Shown here: one piece after another, positions 38,906 to 48,139 of the stretch | How positions within the stretch are numbered: the first letter of the stretch is position 1 | Layout: each line of letters opens with the position of its first letter | Origin: an uncultured Verrucomicrobiales bacterium | GTDB lineage: Bacteria; Verrucomicrobiota; Verrucomicrobiia; Verrucomicrobiales; Akkermansiaceae | Length of the DNA: 64,000 nt | NCBI GenBank assembly: GCA_937905985.1 | Contig: CALCWC010000152.1 | Coordinates: 1 to 64,000, forward strand | Direction of reading: 5' to 3' | Translations under genes and position numbers: made by a program | The notes under the pieces: model-generated | Databases searched by the model: none | Seen by the model: the letters and a program-made list of their open reading frames with translations, nothing else | What the model was told of the DNA's origin: nothing

Positions 38906-41449
38906 TTACACGGAAGCCTCGGCGTCTGCCGCCTTCTGGATTTCCTCGCGCAGGTTGTGCTTCTCACTGAAGTACAGCACCACGGGAGAGGCGATGTAGA
39001 TGGAGGAGTACGTGCCGATGAAGATACCCAGCAGCATGGTGATGGAGAAGTCGCGCATGGACGGACCGCCCAGCACAATCAGCGATATCAGCACCGCGAT
39101 GGTGGACAGCGAGGTGAGCAGCGTTCGCGACAGCGTGGTGTTGATGGCCTCGTTCATGATGTCCACCAGCTTCTCGCTCGGTTCCGCCGTGCGCAGGCGC
39201 TCGCGGATGCGGTCGAAAATCACGATGGTGTCGTTGATGGAGTAGCCGGCCACCGTCAGGAACGCGCCGATGTGGATGATGTTCAGCTCCGTGCCCATGA
39301 CCACCACCAGCGCGATGATGCCGAACACGTCGTGCGCCGTGGACACCAAGGCACCCATGGCGAAACTCCATTCGAAGCGCAGCGCCAGGTACAGCGCAAT
39401 GCCAAGCATACCCGCCAGCAGGGCGAAGCACGCCGTTCTGAAGAACGCCGAACCCAGCGACGAGCTCACGTCGTCGATGGACGGCGCCTCCAGCTCGGCC
39501 ATGTGCGGAATCTTCTCGCGCAGCTCCTTGTCAATCTGGATGGCCTCGTCCTTGTTGGCGCAGCGGACCTTGATGTTCCAGTCCGTGCCGCTGGTGAACT
39601 TCTGTGCGGTGGCTTCCTTGGAGAGCTGCATGCCGACCACGTAGTCCTCCACGGCGTTGTAGTCCAGCTGGGAGTCGCCGGGGATGACGTAGGTGGCGCT
39701 GGCACCGCCCGTGAAGTCAACGCCCAGGCCCTTCTCGCCGCGGATGAACACCGTGTACACCATGCCCAGCCCGATGACGATGAGCGAGCTCCACATGCAG
39801 ATTTTGCGGATGCCCATGAAGTCGAACTCCTTGCCGGCGAACGGGGCGCCCGCGAACTTGAAGTCCTTGGGCAGCAGTCCCAGGTGCTCCACCCAGAAGA
39901 AGAGCACGCGGGTCACCACAATGGCGCCGATGAGCGAGGTGATGATACCCACGCTCGTGGTCACCGCGAATCCCTTGATGGAGCCGCTGGCCAGCCAGAA
40001 CAGAATCACGGCCGTGATGAGCGAGGTGATATTGGAGTCCCAAATGGCGGAGAAGGCCTTTTCATACGCATTGCGCAGGCTCAGCAGGAACGAGCGCCCC
40101 TGGCTGCGCTCCTCGCGCATGCGTTCGTAAATCAGCACGTTCGCGTCCACCGCCACGCCCATCGTCAGCACGATACCGGCTATGCCCGGCAGCGTCAGCA
40201 CAAAGCCGAACAGGCTCATCAGGCCCAGCAGCACCAGCGCGTTGAACGCCAAGCCCACCATGGCCACCATGCCGCTGGCGCGGTAGTACCAGAAGCAGAA
40301 CGCGAACACGCCGACCATGCCCACCAGGCCGCCGATGCCCGCCTGTTCCAGCGCGCTCTGGCCCAGCTGGGCGGACACGTCCTTGCGGCCCTCCACCTTC
40401 AAATCGCTGGAGAGCGGGTTGGCCAGGGCCTTGGAGATGTCCTCCGGTTCACCCTTGCCGTTCAGGCCGCTGATGTTGAAATCCTTGTGCAGCACAGCCT
40501 GCACCACGGGGGCGCATTTCACCTGGCTGTTGAGCACCACCGCCATGCGGTCGCGCCCAATCTGCATGGAGCCCGTCAGCTTGCCCATGCGCTCCGCACC
40601 CGTGCGGTTGAGCACCACGTCCACATAGCCCTTGCGAACGTAGTCCGGCTGCGCCTTGGAAACCTCCGCGCCCGTGATGTACACGTCCTTCTGCATGGCC
40701 ACGTAGGGCTTCTGCAGCACATAGTAGTACACCTTCTGCTTGCCGTGCTTGTCCAGCTCCGGCTCGCCCGTCTCATCGTTCGTCACCGGGCCGGGCAGTA
40801 TCAGGTAGTCGTTGAGACCCATCCTGGAGGGGATGCGGGGCAGGGCGGGCTTGCGGGTGCGCTTCTGCTCGTCCTCGCTCAGGCTGTTGTAGTGGTCCAT
40901 GCGCTGCTCGTACTGGGCAATGCTCTCCTGCACCTCCGGGTCCGCCAGCACGCGGTCCTGCTCCGGGTACACCGCCAGCAGTTCCAGCTTGGCCATCTTG
41001 GTGAGCATCTTCACCATGGAGTCCAGCTTCTCCTTGTTCTTGTCGGGGTCGTTGTCCTGCTGGGGTATCTGGATGAGAATCTTGTTGCCGGAGTGCAGGA
41101 TTTCCACTTCGCTGGTGCCCGTGGAGTTGAGTCGCTCGCCCAGGATGTTGCAGGCCTGCTGCATATCGTCCTCGGAGGGCGGCACCATCTCGCCGAAGTC
41201 GCCCATCTTGGGCTGCACCTCAAGGGTGAGCTCCACGCCGCCGCTGATGTCGATGCCGTAGTGCATGCCGTTAAGCATCAGCGAGATAATGGAGAAGGCC
41301 GACAGACCCACGATGAACAGGGTGCCCGCGTTGCGCTTCACCTTGTCGTTCTCTGCCGCTAGATACCAGAAGAACAGGACGATGAGCAGGATGCCGGTGC
41401 AAAAGTAGAAGGCTGGCGTGTTGACTAGGCTGTGAAGTGTCTCTAACAT
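38906..41449 (-). CDS. secDF: Fused protein translocase subunit SecDF
   Basis: SecDF uses the proton gradient to assist Sec-dependent export in the inner membrane. The 847-residue protein is a natural SecD-SecF fusion. The SecD half has GIDISGGVELTLEVQ near residue 70 and a large periplasmic domain. Its helices include a GFVLTLPGIAGIVLTMGVAVDANVLI segment. The SecF half begins around residue 545 with GLGVDFTGGASATYV and has YSINDTIVIFDRIRE. About 12 membrane helices are expected. It leads a set with the CbiX-like and DUF167 genes. A promoter lies directly at its start. Confidence 0.95.
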   Translation of the reverse strand: MLETLHSLVNTPAFYFCTGILLIVLFFWYLAAENDKVKRNAGTLFIVGLSAFSIISLMLNGMHYGIDISGGVELTLEVQPKMGDFGEMVPPSEDDMQQACNILGERLNSTGTSEVEILHSGNKILIQIPQQDNDPDKNKEKLDSMVKMLTKMAKLELLAVYPEQDRVLADPEVQESIAQYEQRMDHYNSLSEDEQKRTRKPALPRIPSRMGLNDYLILPGPVTNDETGEPELDKHGKQKVYYYVLQKPYVAMQKDVYITGAEVSKAQPDYVRKGYVDVVLNRTGAERMGKLTGSMQIGRDRMAVVLNSQVKCAPVVQAVLHKDFNISGLNGKGEPEDISKALANPLSSDLKVEGRKDVSAQLGQSALEQAGIGGLVGMVGVFAFCFWYYRASGMVAMVGLAFNALVLLGLMSLFGFVLTLPGIAGIVLTMGVAVDANVLIYERMREERSQGRSFLLSLRNAYEKAFSAIWDSNITSLITAVILFWLASGSIKGFAVTTSVGIITSLIGAIVVTRVLFFWVEHLGLLPKDFKFAGAPFAGKEFDFMGIRKICMWSSLIVIGLGMVYTVFIRGEKGLGVDFTGGASATYVIPGDSQLDYNAVEDYVVGMQLSKEATAQKFTSGTDWNIKVRCANKDEAIQIDKELREKIPHMAELEAPSIDDVSSSLGSAFFRTACFALLAGMLGIALYLALRFEWSFAMGALVSTAHDVFGIIALVVVMGTELNIIHIGAFLTVAGYSINDTIVIFDRIRERLRTAEPSEKLVDIMNEAINTTLSRTLLTSLSTIAVLISLIVLGGPSMRDFSITMLLGIFIGTYSSIYIASPVVLYFSEKHNLREEIQKAADAEASV

Positions 41450-41453
41450 GGAA

Positions 41454-41482
41454 AGTATGCGGAATTCCGTCTAGAATGGCAA
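41454..41482 (-). promoter_or_regulatory. secDF promoter, near-leaderless
   Basis: On the minus strand TTGCCA (41482-41477) and CATACT (41459-41454) are 17 bases apart. The -10 ends 4 bases before the secDF ATG, so the transcript would start at the ATG itself. Confidence 0.5.
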
Positions 41483-41671
41483 ATTTCACGCAGGATTGCA
41501 AGCTTTCATCGTGGCAGCGCATGCTAATTTTCAATCTGCCGTGTTGCGTCGGGGGAACGAGGCTGCCGCTACCGCCATACCTGCATGGGGAGCCCGTGGG
41601 CGGGCGGGGTATGCGCGTTTCCCCGCCGCCCTTGCCGCATCGCGCCGTGCCATGATACGCTCCGTGCCGTT

Positions 41672-42166
41672 ATGGGATTCACCACCACCGCTATTCTCAC
41701 CACTGCCGCCGCCGTTGCTGGCAAGGCCATTCAGGCCAAGGCCGAATACGACCAGGGTAAGGCCCTCAAATCCGCCGCCGACCTCCAACAGCGTCTCAAC
41801 GAGCAGCGCGCCCAGGCCATGGCCGACACCGCGCTGGACAACCAGCGCCGCAGCCAGCGCAACGCTCACATGGAAATCGCGCGCGCGCGCGGCGACGCCG
41901 CACGATCCAATCTCGCCGCAGACGGATCCACCCTCACACGAGAGACCGACCTCGCCTCCCGCCTGGAGGATGACATCAACAACCGAACCAACGCCGCCCT
42001 GCAGGAGGTCAACACCCTCCGCTCCCAATCCGCGCTGGACAACTGGGACCTCCGCAACCAGGCACGCCAATCCCGCATCCGCAGCCTCGGCTCCGCCATC
42101 GGTGCCGCCGGCTCCATCTTCTCCGGTATCAACTCCATCAGAAACGGCACCTCCGCCAAATTGTAA
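41672..42166 (+). CDS. Orphan phage virion-core-like protein
   Basis: The 164-residue protein starts MGFTTTAILTTAAAVAGKAI, continues as a long helical, Gln/Arg/Ala-rich coiled region with DGSTLTRETDLASRLEDDINN, and ends in RSLGSAIGAAGSIFSGINSI. This pattern (hydrophobic N-terminus, RARG..ANLA..GS helix, Gly/Ala-Ser-Ile-Phe tail) is typical of phage internal virion proteins. No other phage gene is near, so it would be a relic or a domesticated gene. Its stop codon falls in an AT-rich repeat copy (42156-42169). The transposase element follows. Confidence 0.6.
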   Translation: MGFTTTAILTTAAAVAGKAIQAKAEYDQGKALKSAADLQQRLNEQRAQAMADTALDNQRRSQRNAHMEIARARGDAARSNLAADGSTLTRETDLASRLEDDINNRTNAALQEVNTLRSQSALDNWDLRNQARQSRIRSLGSAIGAAGSIFSGINSIRNGTSAKL

Positions 42167-42179
42167 ATCACTGACGGGC

Positions 42180-43124
42180 GTGGTTAGTTGCGCACGCCCA
42201 CACCGGCCCACACCGCCATTCGGCGGCGTTACCGTGGTGTGTATGCAGGGGTGGTTACCCACGGGTTAAAGAACCCGTGGCTTGCGCATCATCACCCCTG
42301 GCGGGGTTACAGTTCGCGCGCCTGACGGCGCGTGGCAACAACATCATGTCGCGCGTATACGCCAGATGTCGTCGCGCGGGTCGATTTCAATGCCATGCTT
42401 GGCAAGGAGACGTCGGTATTCTTGTTCGGCGTTTTCCTCGAGATGGTGTTCACGCTGGCTTTGAATGTATTTGGAAACCCTGTTGTACTGGGACGCGCTC
42501 ACGGAAAAGAATGCGTACCCTGTTTGCCATGCAAACCGAGCGTAGCCAGGATGCTTGTGCTTGATCCATGCGGAGGAATGCGCTTTGGCGCGCTGGACAA
42601 TATCGGGGATGGTGCGCGTGATAGGAAAATCACACAGAATGTGGACATGGTCTCCTATACCGCCGATTACAATGGATTTTCCTCCCAGACGCCTCAGTTC
42701 GCCAAACAAGAAATCATGGACATCCGGCAGGTCTGATGACCTGATGTTCGTGTTCTTCACGTGATAAACCAGATGGCCGTAGTTTTTGTAATAGGAATGT
42801 CCCATACTACGCAATTATAACGGCGCAAGGCCCAAAGTCAAGCAAGGTCCATGGTATCGCCGCGCTCGCGCGGCATCATCTTCCCCGCGCCGCCAGGCGC
42901 GCAAGATGAAGCCCCCTTTGGGGGCGGCGGTGCGCAAGCCACGGGTTGCTTCGGGCGCGCCCCACGCGCCCTCACCCTGCGGGCTGCCGCTGTGCGGCAG
43001 GCTAATCCGCCTTCCAGCCGTCGGCGGCTTTCTTTAACCCGTGGGGCACCCGGCATGCCAACCAATCCACGGTAACGCCGCCGAATGGCGGTGTGGGCCG
43101 GTGTGGGCGTGCGTAACCAACCAC
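42180..43124. mobile_element. IS200/RAYT-type element inside nested inverted repeats
   Basis: A TnpA-type gene lies between matching palindromic flanks. Outer arms of 58 bases (42180-42237 and 43067-43124) are reverse complements with two mismatches. Inside are a 16-base inverted pair (42272-42287 with 42932-42947) and a 17-base pair with one mismatch (42316-42332 with 42886-42902). The left side also has a CCACGGGTT-AAAG-AACCCGTGG hairpin (42259-42280), while on the right the same arms enclose about 88 bases of further hairpins. Single-strand transposases of this group recognise such hairpins. The remaining interval 43125-43345 has only the terminator and repeat listed below. Confidence 0.6.
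42344..42805 (-). CDS. tnpA: Y1 transposase, IS200/IS605 TnpA or RAYT type
   Basis: The 153-residue protein has the Y1 HUH nuclease signature: GIGDHVHILCDFP with the His-x-His metal site near residue 57, and the catalytic Tyr in the later helix SASQYNRVSKYIQSQREHH near residue 115. The family-typical FAWQTGYAFFSV precedes it, and the C-terminus LLAKHGIEIDPRDDIWR is close to that of common IS200-type enzymes. It cuts and joins single-stranded DNA at hairpins. No accessory TnpB gene is present. ATG 42805 is preferred over a TTG three codons upstream. It appears full length and may be active. Confidence 0.88.
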   Translation of the reverse strand: MGHSYYKNYGHLVYHVKNTNIRSSDLPDVHDFLFGELRRLGGKSIVIGGIGDHVHILCDFPITRTIPDIVQRAKAHSSAWIKHKHPGYARFAWQTGYAFFSVSASQYNRVSKYIQSQREHHLEENAEQEYRRLLAKHGIEIDPRDDIWRIRAT

Positions 43125-43248
43125 GGCCGTTCACGCCAGGATTGCACCATACTGACCGTTTTTTGTAGCAACACCAGCATACAAAATGCCGGTGAAAAAA
43201 ATCCACGCCCATTCCCCGCCCTTGCTTGCCTCGGCGTAGCCCCGCAAG

Positions 43249-43280
43249 AAGCCCCGCACGGCGTCAACCGTACGGGGCTT
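43249..43280 (-). terminator. Terminator-like hairpin after the surface-protein gene
   Basis: AAGCCCCG-C-ACGG pairs with CCGT-A-CGGGGCTT around a 6-base loop. On the minus strand it follows the surface-protein stop by about 65 bases and is followed by CTTGCGG, a weak T-tract, so termination may be partial. Confidence 0.5.
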
Positions 43281-43292
43281 GGTAATCTTGAT

Positions 43293-43345
43293 GCGGCAAA
43301 GCCGCCTAACTTACAAATTGTAAATCGAAAATTGTCAATTGTAAA
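43293..43345. repeat. Hairpin plus AT-rich intergenic repeat
   Basis: GCGGC-AAA-GCCGC is followed by CTAACTTACAAATTGTAAAT and then GTCAATTGTAAATTA, directly abutting the surface-protein stop codon. It has the same design as 35661-35720. Confidence 0.6.
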
Positions 43346-46300
43346 TTAGTGGCGGCGGCGGCGGGCGGCGAGAGCCGCAAGAGCCAGCAGGCTCAGCGTG
43401 CCCGTCGTCGGTTCCGGCGTGTTGCTGAACTTCTTCAGGCCGAAGCCGTCCGTCTCGTCGAACATGATGTTGAAGTCGCCGTTCAGCTCGTAGCCGCTAT
43501 CGTAGGCGGTGCGGGAGAACACGCTACCGTACCAGGCGTCATCGCCGGACTCGCCGTAGTACTCCATCGGCTTGCCATCCACGGCGCCAATCAGCACGAA
43601 GGTATCGCCAACGGCCATGGCGTCCAGGGCCTTCAGCGTTGCCTCATCCAGCTGGATGCCGGTGTTCATGGTGAGCACACTGCCGATGGACAGGGCCTTC
43701 TCCACGCCGCCGGCAAGCAGGGCGGAGTCGTCATCCATCACCAGGTTGGCGAGCAGCGTGCCCTCGTTAGAGACCAGCGTATCCGTGACGGTCACGGTAA
43801 TCTCTGCACCGCTCGTGCCCTTGAGAGCCTGAACGCACTGCTCTGCCTCTATCACGAGTTTGTTGATGGTCAGCTCGTCCTGGGTGGAAACCAGCGCGAT
43901 ATCGCCGGAAAGGGCGGAGACACCGGCAAGCTCGGATGCCACCAGCTTTCTCAGGACGAGCTCCTGCCCGCTCTGGTTGGTGATGGTGTCGACATCGACC
44001 CCGCATTGAATCTCAAGCCTGGCGAGAGCGCCTTCTCCAAGGGTGAGGGCATCAGCCTGCACCACCATGTTCTGGTTCGTCACGCTGAAGGAGGATTCAT
44101 CAGCGGCATTGGTCACCTGCACATCGCCGGTGAACTCGGCGCTGTCATTGTCCGCCGCCTTGAGTCCATCGGCATACGTAACAGTCTCGCCCATGACAAT
44201 CTGCACCGTATCCTGCGCGTGCTCGCCCGCCACCGTGGCTCCGTCACCCGCATGGATGGCGGCCTGCTCCACTACCTCATCCACAGTCAGCGTGGCACCA
44301 TCGCCCACATTGATGTTGGCGATTTCCGATACATGCTCACTGCCGTTGATGGTCGAGGTGGAAATCTCGCTACCCACGTGGAACGTACCATAGTCGATAT
44401 CTTCCACCCCGGTGATAATCTTGCCATCAGCGGTCAGCACATAATCGTCCTTATCCCTCCAGACAAGGCCGGAACCAGTGGAAGTGCCACCGTTCACCAC
44501 CCGCACGTAGTCGGCGGCAGTACCCTCGAAGTAGTTGGCGTCGTCAGTCATGTGGCCGGCCAGGTCAAAGTGGGCATCCTCGCCCTCGGTCTCCGTGAAT
44601 ACGCTATCATCCAGCGTGAGGCCGGTCAGGGAAACGAAGCCGCTGTTGCTGATGACGGAGCCAATGGTGCTGTCTTCCGTCAGCGTGAGGCTGCCTTGCA
44701 CGGTAATGGCGTGTTCTCCAGCATTCAGGTGCCCGCCCAGATCCACATTGCCGGCCACCGTCAACGTGGCATCGCCATCCAGAAGAAGCGTGCCGGTGAA
44801 GTTGGTGGCACCCTCTGCCTCAGAGGAGGTGGTGGTAGTGCCCGTCAGCGTGAGATCGCCATTCACCGTCACATCGCCTTCACCAATCAGGGAGCCGATG
44901 GAGGTAGTGCCGCCGTTGAACGTGGCTTCTTTCCCTTCCGACACTGTCAGGCTGGTGATCCCGGTCACGTCCTTACGGAACGTTGCATCATTTTCAACAA
45001 TCAGCTTGAGGGTGCCGCCGTTGCGGGTGATGGCCGCGTTCACGGTCGTGGCATCCCCGCGGAAGGCAAGGCTGGTGCCGTTGTTGTTGGGGCCGGAGTT
45101 GGTGACCTTGAACTCACCGGTCCAGTCTTCAAGGCTGCCCGTGAACACATAGTGCTGGGTGGCACCGCAGTTCAGCTCCCACGTGCCTTCGCCGGAAACA
45201 GAGCCAGTGAAGATGTACTCGGATTCGTTGCGGGAGTATCCGTTCGTAATCTTGAGTGCCGGGGTGTCCCCGTCGTTCTCCAGGTGGATATTGCCCTCGT
45301 AGGTGTCATCCGTACCTTCAGTCAGGTTCTTGAAGTAGCCGGAGAGTCCCTTGAACTCCACGTTGTTGCTGCCCAGGTTGTCAACCAGGTTGATGTCGGT
45401 GATGGTGCCGCTGAGGCGCACGTAGCCGTCGAAGTCATCGGCGTTCACGCTGCCGAGGGTCTGCGCTCCGCTGGCCAGGGCGTAGGTGCCAGCGCCCACG
45501 AGCGCGACGGTCTGGGTGCCGCCGGCGGCGGTGACCACCACGCCATCGTCAATATCCACGGTGCCCTTGGAGGAGGCTGCCACCACAGACATGCTCATAT
45601 CCTTGTCTGCCCGCAGGTAGGCGTCCTCCGCCACCACGATACCGCCGGTGAGCTCCTGATGCTGGGCGGCGACTTCGATGATATCGCTGTAGGTCTCGGC
45701 GTTCTCGTTGAGGAAGTAGGTGGCGTAATCCGGCTCGCTGGAGGTGGTAACCTTGCCGGTGGCGTGATCCAGCGTGCCCTCCACACCCTTGACGATGAAG
45801 GTGGCGGCATCGGATTCGGCCGTGATGGCGCCTGTGGCAAGCTGCACCTCAATCTCAAGGGAGGCATAGCCGTTGCCGTCAGACACGCCGCCCTTGTACG
45901 TGGGCTGGGCGTCACCGGCGAGGTGGCTCACATCCCAGGTGCCGGCAAAGCCGACGGTGTCGCCCGACTTCACCTCGATGGTGTTGTGGAGGGTGGAGGT
46001 TCCGCCCGCCACGCCGAGGGTGATGGTGTGGCCGTTGGCATCCACCGCGAGGTCGCCGCCCGCGTAGTCGGAGGCGTGGTTCCAAGTGATGTCGCCATCG
46101 GAGAGGTTCTTCACCAAGAGGCCGGAGGTGGTGACCGCGGTGGCGGCACCGGTGCCGGTGAACACGTCACCGGCCTGCGTGACCTCCACCGTGGCGTTGG
46201 TCAGGCTGAAGGTGTTGGCAGTGGTGTCGTCCTGAAGCAGGATGTGGCCCACGGTGAGGGTACCGCCGTTCACCACGAGGTGGCCGGGGTTGCCCGCCTG

Positions 46301-47917
46301 CTTGTGGCCCATGGCCAGGGTGCCGTCCACAACCAGGGAGCTGCCCTGGTTCACGTTCACGTGCACCTTGGATTCCAGGCGCAGGGTGCCGGCCGCCTTG
46401 AGGGAGCCGGTGCGGGAGCCGTCGCCAATATTGAATATATGGCCGTAGCTGCCGGCCACCCAGCCCTTGCCGTTGAACTCGGCATCGGAGAAGCCTTCCA
46501 GCGCAGTGAGCACGGTGGTGGTGCCGTTCTCGCTGAAGGACAGCTCGCCGGTCGCCGCAATCTTCACCGAGCCGGCGCCGGTCACGTTGGCCGCAATGGC
46601 CTCGATTGCATCAGGATTGGAGGAGTAGCTGCTCAGGTCCAGCACGGAACCCTCGGCCACGGTAACTTGCGTGCCGGTGGTGAACGTGGGCTTGGTGAGC
46701 ACCTTCACGCTGGCGTTCTCCGCCAGGGCGAGCTTGCTGTTGGCACCGAAGGTGACGGTGCCGATGGTCAGCTGCTCAGTGCCGGAAACCGTGGTGCCGG
46801 CGCCCGCGCCCAGGGACAGGCTGTTCAGGATCATCCCGCTGGCATCGGAGGTGATTCCGGTCTCCGTGCCCTTCACAACAATATTGGCAAACGAGCCCCC
46901 GTGCGACTGCGCCTCCGCAACGGCTGAGGCAATGGACATGGTGGCATTGTTGTCGTTGAGGTAATAGGTGGAGTAGTCAGCCCCAACGTTGACCTTGTTG
47001 TTCGTGACAGTCAGCGTGGTCGTGCCGTGCTGGACGGCGGTGAGGTTGCTGGTGCCGGTGCCCTCGATGAGCGTGTACTCGGCGGAGGTGACGAAACCGT
47101 TGTTGCCAGCGGAGTAGGCGACCGTGCCGTCAAAGCCGTCGAAGCCCGCCACGGCCACCGTGCTGCCGAAATTAATGGTGCCGTTGTTGGTGATGGTGTT
47201 GGAAAGCCCGGTCACCGCGCCGGCGAACTTCAGGGTGGCGCCTTGCTGAACCTCCAGGGTGAAATCGGAGGCCATGGCCGCATTGCCCTGGGCGAAGTCC
47301 ACCGTGCCCTTGCCGGTGACATTCAGCGAGCCGGACATGGCGATGGGATTGTTGGACTTCAGGGTGAAGGTCTTGCCGCTGGCCACCTCCATGGTCTCCG
47401 CGCCGCGCAGGGTCAGGGTAAGGTTGCCGGTGGTCTTGTTGATGGCGAAATCCTCGTGGATTTTGTTGTAGGAGGCGGAGCCGTCCTTGTTGCCGAGGAA
47501 GAAGGCGCGGTTGTTCGTACCGCCAGATTGGATGGAGAAGCCGGTGGCTCCCTCTTCCACAATGATGCCACCCACGGTGAAGGGAGTGAACCCGTAGGTA
47601 AGGGTTTTCACGTTCTGGCCGTGCGTGCTGTCGAAGCGCATGGTGTTGCCGGTCTGGATGGCGTCGCTGGCAAAGATGGCCTGGACATTGCCCCAGTTGC
47701 CGGCCCTGCCGGAAATTACGGTGCTGGTGACGGTGGGATTACCCTGTTCATCATACGTCGTCAAGGCGTAGTTGCCGAATGCAGGGTCACTCCCGCTCGT
47801 GGTGTTGTTCCACGTGTAGACACTGCCGGTGTAGGAAGGAACATCGGCATTGGCGCTGATTGCCGCGCAAGCGGAAAGCAGGGCAACGGCGAGCATTTTG
47901 GGCAAATGCAGTTTCAT
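43346..47917 (-). CDS. Giant beta-helical surface protein with PEP-CTERM-like tail
   Basis: The 1523-residue protein starts with a signal peptide (MKLHLPKMLAVALLSACAA, cleavage likely after ANA). The body is Gly/Thr/Asn/Val-rich with repeated short strands (for example TLRGAETMEVASGKTFTLKS), the pattern of autotransporter-associated beta-strand repeats forming a right-handed beta-helix. The C-terminus has PEPTTGTLSLLALAALA and an Arg run, a PEP-CTERM-like sorting signal. There is no autotransporter beta-barrel at the end. It is expected at the cell surface, perhaps in adhesion or matrix. A promoter is seen at 47998-48026 with a leader of about 75 bases. Confidence 0.88.
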   Translation of the reverse strand: MKLHLPKMLAVALLSACAAISANADVPSYTGSVYTWNNTTSGSDPAFGNYALTTYDEQGNPTVTSTVISGRAGNWGNVQAIFASDAIQTGNTMRFDSTHGQNVKTLTYGFTPFTVGGIIVEEGATGFSIQSGGTNNRAFFLGNKDGSASYNKIHEDFAINKTTGNLTLTLRGAETMEVASGKTFTLKSNNPIAMSGSLNVTGKGTVDFAQGNAAMASDFTLEVQQGATLKFAGAVTGLSNTITNNGTINFGSTVAVAGFDGFDGTVAYSAGNNGFVTSAEYTLIEGTGTSNLTAVQHGTTTLTVTNNKVNVGADYSTYYLNDNNATMSIASAVAEAQSHGGSFANIVVKGTETGITSDASGMILNSLSLGAGAGTTVSGTEQLTIGTVTFGANSKLALAENASVKVLTKPTFTTGTQVTVAEGSVLDLSSYSSNPDAIEAIAANVTGAGSVKIAATGELSFSENGTTTVLTALEGFSDAEFNGKGWVAGSYGHIFNIGDGSRTGSLKAAGTLRLESKVHVNVNQGSSLVVDGTLAMGHKQAGNPGHLVVNGGTLTVGHILLQDDTTANTFSLTNATVEVTQAGDVFTGTGAATAVTTSGLLVKNLSDGDITWNHASDYAGGDLAVDANGHTITLGVAGGTSTLHNTIEVKSGDTVGFAGTWDVSHLAGDAQPTYKGGVSDGNGYASLEIEVQLATGAITAESDAATFIVKGVEGTLDHATGKVTTSSEPDYATYFLNENAETYSDIIEVAAQHQELTGGIVVAEDAYLRADKDMSMSVVAASSKGTVDIDDGVVVTAAGGTQTVALVGAGTYALASGAQTLGSVNADDFDGYVRLSGTITDINLVDNLGSNNVEFKGLSGYFKNLTEGTDDTYEGNIHLENDGDTPALKITNGYSRNESEYIFTGSVSGEGTWELNCGATQHYVFTGSLEDWTGEFKVTNSGPNNNGTSLAFRGDATTVNAAITRNGGTLKLIVENDATFRKDVTGITSLTVSEGKEATFNGGTTSIGSLIGEGDVTVNGDLTLTGTTTTSSEAEGATNFTGTLLLDGDATLTVAGNVDLGGHLNAGEHAITVQGSLTLTEDSTIGSVISNSGFVSLTGLTLDDSVFTETEGEDAHFDLAGHMTDDANYFEGTAADYVRVVNGGTSTGSGLVWRDKDDYVLTADGKIITGVEDIDYGTFHVGSEISTSTINGSEHVSEIANINVGDGATLTVDEVVEQAAIHAGDGATVAGEHAQDTVQIVMGETVTYADGLKAADNDSAEFTGDVQVTNAADESSFSVTNQNMVVQADALTLGEGALARLEIQCGVDVDTITNQSGQELVLRKLVASELAGVSALSGDIALVSTQDELTINKLVIEAEQCVQALKGTSGAEITVTVTDTLVSNEGTLLANLVMDDDSALLAGGVEKALSIGSVLTMNTGIQLDEATLKALDAMAVGDTFVLIGAVDGKPMEYYGESGDDAWYGSVFSRTAYDSGYELNGDFNIMFDETDGFGLKKFSNTPEPTTGTLSLLALAALAARRRRH

Positions 47918-47997
47918 GATGTTATTGGTAAAATGTTGTTACTGGTTGAATGGAAAGAGAGGTTGTGTGGAGGGTGCAAAAGCCTGCACACATGTGT

Positions 47998-48026
47998 ATG
48001 CTACTGCAAAGCGGTGACTTATGCAA
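47998..48026 (-). promoter_or_regulatory. Promoter of the surface-protein gene
   Basis: On the minus strand TTGCAT (48026-48021) and TAGCAT (48003-47998) are 17 bases apart, with the start near 47991. Confidence 0.5.
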
Positions 48027-48139
48027 GGCAAATTTGCAAAAGGATAGATTTGTTGTCGGACTCACTCTAATATACGCGCGCGCGCAATGAAGGCAGTGGG
48101 GCTCATGTGTATAATTCGTTTGAAACGCGATGGCGGTGG

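Noticed and set aside
43349..46927. 1192-codon plus-strand frame opposite the surface protein
   Set aside because: Antisense to a repetitive gene with a clear signal peptide and sorting tail on the minus strand.
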